7,767 nucleotides of DNA from JBOHBN01 sp050698355 (GTDB lineage Bacteria; Actinomycetota; Actinomycetes; Streptosporangiales; WHST01): NCBI GenBank assembly GCA_050698355.1, contig JBOHBN010000353.1, forward strand, positions 1 to 7,767, read 5' to 3'. A model generated the notes under the pieces. It saw only the letters and a list, made by a program, of their open reading frames with translations, made no database searches and was not told where the DNA came from. Positions within the stretch are counted from its first letter, which is position 1. Each line of letters begins with the position of its first letter. Both the position numbers and the translations under genes were made by a program. Of this stretch, positions 4,950 to 7,767 are shown piece by piece.

Positions 4950-5768
4950 ATGACACTCCTCCTTCCTTTTCCCGCTGCGGGTCCAGCACGGGTTGACCTT
5001 CGCGGCCGCACGGTGCTGGTCTTCCACGCCCACCCGGACGACGAGGAGATCTTCACCGGCGTCACGATGCGGCGGCTCGCCGACACCGGCGCCCGGGTGG
5101 TGCTCGTGACGGCGACGGCCGGTGAGCTCGGCGAGATCCTCGTACCGCTCGACCACGGCGAGCCGATCGCCCGCCGCCGCGCCGCGGAGCTCGAACGCGC
5201 CGCCGAGATCCTCGGCGTCGCGCGGCTGCACCTGCTCCCGTACCGGGACTCCGGCCTGCCCGGATCGCCCGACCAGCACCACCCGAACGCGCTGGTGCGC
5301 GCCGACCCGTGGCACGTGGCATGGCGCCTCGCCGATCTCGCCGTGTCCGAGGGTGCCGAGGCGCTCGTGCACTACGACCGGCTCGGCATCTACGGGCATC
5401 CCGATCACCTCGCCGTCCAGCGCATCGGGGAGACGGCGGCGGGGCTCGCAGGTCTCAGCGCGTACGAGTCCACGGTCGACCGCGAGCACTTGAAATTCGC
5501 CGGAGCCGACGCGCACCTGATCCACGCGGCGTCACGGGCGACCGCCAGCGCGTACGGACACGTCACCGCGGAGATACCGCTCGCCATCGCCGGCACCGTG
5601 CAGGAGGTCGAGGCCAAGCGGGCGGCGATCCGCGCGCACGCGAGCCAGGTGCGGCCCGAGGCGATCGACCGCGAGGCGTTCCGCGATGCGTACGAGCTGG
5701 AGTGGTACCTGCGCAGCGGACCGCCCGGCGTGCTCGACCGGCTCGGCAACGCGCACGCCGTCGCGTGA
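4950..5768 (+). CDS. PIG-L/LmbE-family zinc deacetylase, MshB/Mca-like
   Basis: This 272-residue enzyme belongs to the zinc-dependent family that removes acyl groups from N-acylglucosamine-type substrates. The family includes MshB (mycothiol synthesis) and Mca (mycothiol S-conjugate amidase). The metal motif is AHPDDEE (27-33): His28 and Asp31 as zinc ligands, Asp30 as catalytic base. The third ligand, His153, is in 'YDRLGIYGHPDHLA' (142-155), close to the YD-x2-G-GYGHPDH form of MshB/Mca. 'YRDSGLPG' (98-105) and 'KRAAIRAHASQVRPE' (223-237) also recall the Mca/MshB branch. There is no signal peptide, so it is cytoplasmic. ATG 4950 is the only sensible start ahead of the HPDD motif, but its Shine-Dalgarno is poor (GAGA at 4939-4942). 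The Cys-rich leader and foldable spacer upstream suggest translation is tied to cysteine supply, supporting a thiol-linked role. It is probably not MshB itself; the exact substrate is unknown. Confidence 0.87.
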   Translation: MTLLLPFPAAGPARVDLRGRTVLVFHAHPDDEEIFTGVTMRRLADTGARVVLVTATAGELGEILVPLDHGEPIARRRAAELERAAEILGVARLHLLPYRDSGLPGSPDQHHPNALVRADPWHVAWRLADLAVSEGAEALVHYDRLGIYGHPDHLAVQRIGETAAGLAGLSAYESTVDREHLKFAGADAHLIHAASRATASAYGHVTAEIPLAIAGTVQEVEAKRAAIRAHASQVRPEAIDREAFRDAYELEWYLRSGPPGVLDRLGNAHAVA

Positions 5769-5776
5769 GAACGTGC

Positions 5777-5804
5777 TTGCTTCCCGGTTACTGGCGAGTA
5801 ACAT
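5777..5804 (+). promoter_or_regulatory. Candidate fadE5 promoter (-35 TTGCTT, -10 TAACAT)
   Basis: TTGCTT (5777-5782) and TAACAT (5799-5804) are separated by 16 nt and lie 41 nt before the fadE5 ATG, allowing a short leader with GGAG at 5835-5838. The -10 box forms the end of the left arm of the large inverted repeat, so a bound repressor would cover it. Confidence 0.45.
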
Positions 5805-5827
5805 GGTGGATGTTACTCGCCAGTACT
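5787..5827 (+). promoter_or_regulatory. Twin palindromic operator / 16-bp perfect inverted repeat upstream of fadE5
   Basis: Two nested symmetries are visible. Site 1, GTTACTGGCGAGTAAC (5787-5802), is a perfect 6-4-6 palindrome. Site 2, GTTACTCGCCAGTACT (5812-5827), is the same motif with two end mismatches, 25 nt centre to centre. Together they form an exact 16-bp inverted repeat: 5789-5804 with 5810-5825, 5-nt spacer GGTGG. The site covers the candidate -10 box and start region. Paired palindromes of this size over a fatty-acid gene promoter are typical of TetR-family repressors that respond to acyl-CoA. The regulator is not in the window and its identity is unknown. As RNA it could also form a strong hairpin, but there is no T-tract for a terminator. 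Confidence 0.75.
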
Positions 5828-5845
5828 ACCGCTCGGAGCCGTCCG

Positions 5846-7678
5846 ATGAGCCACTACAAGAGCAACCTTCGTGACATCGAGTTCAACCTGTTCGAGGTGT
5901 TCGGGCGGGGCGAGCTGTTGGGGCATGAGCCGTTCGAGGAGCTGGACGAGGAGACCGTGCGCGGCATCCTCGTCGAGGTCGATCGGCTCGCGACCGACGA
6001 TCTCGCCGGCTCGCTCGCCGACGCCGACCGCAACCCGCCGGTGTGGGATCCGCAGACGCGCACCGTCACCGTGCCGGAGAGCCTACGGCGCTCCTACCAG
6101 GCCTGGATGGACGCCGAGTGGTGGCGGCTGGAGATCCCGCCGGAGCTCGGCGGCACGCTGGCACCCCGCAGCCTCAAGTGGGCTGTATCCGAGCTCGCTC
6201 TGGGGTCGAATCCCGCTGTGCCGATCTACGCGAGCGGGCCAAACTTCGCGTACGTGCTGCAGCGGCTGGGCACGCCCGAGCAGCAGGCGCTCGGCCGACT
6301 CATGATCGACCGACGGTGGGCCGCGACCATGGACCTCACCGAGCCGGACGCCGGATCCGACGTGGGCGCGGGCCGAACCAAGGCCGTCCAGCAACCCGAC
6401 GGCAGCTGGCACGTCGCGGGCGTGAAGCGGTTCATCACCAGCGGCGAGCACGACCTCGCGGAGAACATCGTCCACTTCGTCCTCGCCAGGCCCGAGGGCG
6501 CCGGGCCGGGCACCAAGGGCCTCTCGCTGTTCCTCGTACCCAAGTTCCACTTCGAGGCCGACGGCACGCTCGGCGAGCGCAACGGGGTGTACGCGAGCAA
6601 CCTCGAGCACAAGATGGGGCTCAAGGCGTCCACCACGTGCGAGCTGCGGTTCGGCGAGGAGCACCCGGCCGTCGGCTACCTGCTCGGTGACGTGCATGAC
6701 GGCATCAAGCAGATGTTCATGAGCATCGAGTTCGCGCGCATGCTGGTCGGCACCAAGGCGATCGCGACGCTGTCGACCGCATACCTCAATGCGCTGGACT
6801 ACGCGAAGGAGCGCGTGCAGGGCGCCGACCTCACCAGGCAGACCGACAAGACCGCGCCGAGGGTGACGATCACCCACCACCCGGACGTCCGCCGCATGCT
6901 GATGCTGCAGAAGGCGTACGCGGAGGGTCTGCGCGCGCTCGTCCTCTACACCGCGACCTTCCAGGACGCTGTGCTCACTGCCGAGGTCGAAGGCCGCGCC
7001 GACGAGGAAGCCCACCACATGAACGACCTGCTGCTCCCGATCGTCAAAGGCTTCGGCTCGGAGAAGTCGTACGAGCTGTTGTCCGTCTCGTTGCAGACGT
7101 TCGGCGGCTCGGGGTACCTGCAGGACTACCCGATCGAGCAGTACATCCGGGACGCGAAGATCGACACGCTGTACGAGGGCACGACCGGCATCCAGGGCCA
7201 GGACCTGTTCTTCCGCAAGATCGTGAAGGACAGGGCGCAAGCTCTGACCAAACTCGGCGGCGAGATCAAGGACTTCGCCCTGAGCGACGCTGGCAACGGC
7301 CAGCTCAAGGAGGAGCGCGCGGCGCTCGGGCGGGCGCTCGAGGACGTGCAGGCGATGGTCGGCCAGATGTTCGGCTGGGCGATGGCGTCCCAGGAGGAGG
7401 GAGCCACGAACGAGCTGTACAAGGTCGGGCTCAACACGACTCGGGTACTCATTGCCATCGGGGACCTGATGGTCGGGTGGCTGCTGCTCCGCCAGGCCGA
7501 CGTCGCGCTGACAGCGCTGACCGGTGGCACGTCGGATCGTGACCGGCGGTTCTACGAGGGCAAGGTCGCCGCTGCGCGGTTCTTCGCGACCAGCCAGCTG
7601 CCCCGTATCCGCGCGGAGCGCAAGGTGCTCGACGCCACCACGCTCGACCTGATGGAACTCGACGAGGCCGCCTTCTAG
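5846..7678 (+). CDS. fadE5: Acyl-CoA dehydrogenase, long FadE5 type
   Basis: This 610-residue flavoenzyme catalyses the first step of fatty-acid beta-oxidation, FAD-dependent alpha,beta-dehydrogenation of acyl-CoA. Length, the N-terminus 'MSHYKSNLRDIEFNLFEVFG' and the C-terminus 'MELDEAAF' agree closely with what I recall of Mycobacterium tuberculosis FadE5 (611 residues), a broad chain-length enzyme. Visible signatures are 'LTEPDAGSDVG' (about 164-174, flavin/substrate site), 'FGGSGYLQDYPIEQYIRDAKID' (from about 419) and the catalytic base Glu444 in 'LYEGTT'. As in other long ACADs, about 70 extra N-terminal residues and a C-terminal helical domain (about 470-610) flank the core. The start is fixed by GGAG at 5835-5838, 7 nt before ATG, and by the conserved N-terminus. 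Upstream in-frame codons belong to a shadow of the deacetylase gene. It is probably monocistronic and controlled by the twin palindrome. Cytoplasmic. No damage is seen. Confidence 0.95.
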   Translation: MSHYKSNLRDIEFNLFEVFGRGELLGHEPFEELDEETVRGILVEVDRLATDDLAGSLADADRNPPVWDPQTRTVTVPESLRRSYQAWMDAEWWRLEIPPELGGTLAPRSLKWAVSELALGSNPAVPIYASGPNFAYVLQRLGTPEQQALGRLMIDRRWAATMDLTEPDAGSDVGAGRTKAVQQPDGSWHVAGVKRFITSGEHDLAENIVHFVLARPEGAGPGTKGLSLFLVPKFHFEADGTLGERNGVYASNLEHKMGLKASTTCELRFGEEHPAVGYLLGDVHDGIKQMFMSIEFARMLVGTKAIATLSTAYLNALDYAKERVQGADLTRQTDKTAPRVTITHHPDVRRMLMLQKAYAEGLRALVLYTATFQDAVLTAEVEGRADEEAHHMNDLLLPIVKGFGSEKSYELLSVSLQTFGGSGYLQDYPIEQYIRDAKIDTLYEGTTGIQGQDLFFRKIVKDRAQALTKLGGEIKDFALSDAGNGQLKEERAALGRALEDVQAMVGQMFGWAMASQEEGATNELYKVGLNTTRVLIAIGDLMVGWLLLRQADVALTALTGGTSDRDRRFYEGKVAAARFFATSQLPRIRAERKVLDATTLDLMELDEAAF

Positions 7679-7767
7679 GGTCTGTCTGGTGATGGCGTTC
7701 GGAAAGCGAGCGGCTCATCCGCGCCCGGCTGGCAAGGCGGAGGACGAAGGCTCGTATTGGGCATACT
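7679..7767. mobile_element. Possible left end of an insertion sequence or MITE, cut by the window edge
   Basis: Directly after the fadE5 stop (within CTAG, 7675-7678) the sequence reads GGTCTGTCTGGTGATGGCGT and ends with GAAGGCTCGTATTGGGCATACT. The style resembles terminal inverted repeats of IS5-like actinomycete elements and their short derivatives. The last bases contain TAT-N5-ATA flanked by GGCTCG, which would become palindromic if CGAGCC follows beyond 7767. No ORF is visible in these 89 nt, and there is no obvious fadE5 terminator. The partner end lies outside the window, so this is a suggestion from resemblance only. Confidence 0.3.

Noticed and set aside
3969..5525. 518-codon minus-strand ORF spanning fic, leader and deacetylase
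   Set aside because: Runs antisense through two well-supported genes and their spacer; low-complexity translation with no motif.
5309..5845. In-frame upstream extension of fadE5 into the deacetylase gene
   Set aside because: Shadow of the deacetylase in another frame. ATG 5846 has a GGAG at the right distance and begins the conserved MSHYKSN N-terminus.
5803..5874. 23-codon ORF beginning inside the fadE5 operator and overlapping the fadE5 start
   Set aside because: No Shine-Dalgarno, start lies within the candidate -10 box, and composition is unremarkable.
6083..7240. 385-codon minus-strand ORF inside fadE5
   Set aside because: Antisense shadow of a strongly recognised enzyme gene; no family resemblance.
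1..7767. CRISPR array, tRNA, rRNA or riboswitch
   Set aside because: No regularly spaced repeats, no tRNA-like cloverleaf and no conserved riboswitch core seen by eye on either strand.

Overview
The window is GC-rich, single-chromosome-type DNA from an actinomycete. The evidence for this is the strong G/C bias at third codon positions, a luciferase-like (LLM, F420-type) oxidoreductase, a long-form FadE5 acyl-CoA dehydrogenase very close to the mycobacterial protein, a secreted DUF4232 protein, and a deacetylase of the MshB/Mca (mycothiol) superfamily. I cannot name the genus.

Layout. A perfect 18-bp inverted repeat (20-69) runs into the ribosome binding site of a C45-family autoproteolytic acyltransferase/hydrolase (82-1170, +). 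Converging on it is a secreted DUF4232 protein (1181-1705, -), whose well-placed upstream start is out of frame by one base. A stretch with no recognised gene (1760-1976) leads into a decayed membrane-protein gene (1977-2459, +). That gene has an in-frame TGA where a Trp is expected and a probable internal deletion. Its stop overlaps the stop of the convergent LLM oxidoreductase (2456-3382, -).

Divergent from the LLM gene is a two-gene toxin-antitoxin operon: a VbhA-like antitoxin (3481-3837) overlapping by 4 nt a Fic-domain AMP-transferase toxin (3834-4787) with an intact HPFREGNGR motif. The antitoxin's inhibitory motif is S-x3-E-D rather than the usual S/T-x3-E-G/N, and the antitoxin carries two copies of the 'G-x-I-x-R-x-EYDA' segment.

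The most interesting part lies just after the toxin. A 22-codon ORF (4822-4890) has a near-leaderless arrangement and carries five cysteines, ending Cys-Cys-Cys-Arg-stop with three consecutive TGT codons. It has the form of a cysteine-responsive leader peptide. It is followed by a 59-nt spacer that can fold over the start region of a PIG-L/LmbE zinc deacetylase related to MshB/Mca (4950-5768). This suggests a thiol-metabolism enzyme under cysteine-sensing attenuation.

Next is fadE5 (5846-7678). Its promoter sits inside a striking perfect 16-bp inverted repeat made of two GTTACT-N4-AGTAAC-type operator sites. The last 89 nt (7679-7767) begin immediately after the fadE5 stop and look like the left end of an insertion sequence or MITE cut off by the window edge.
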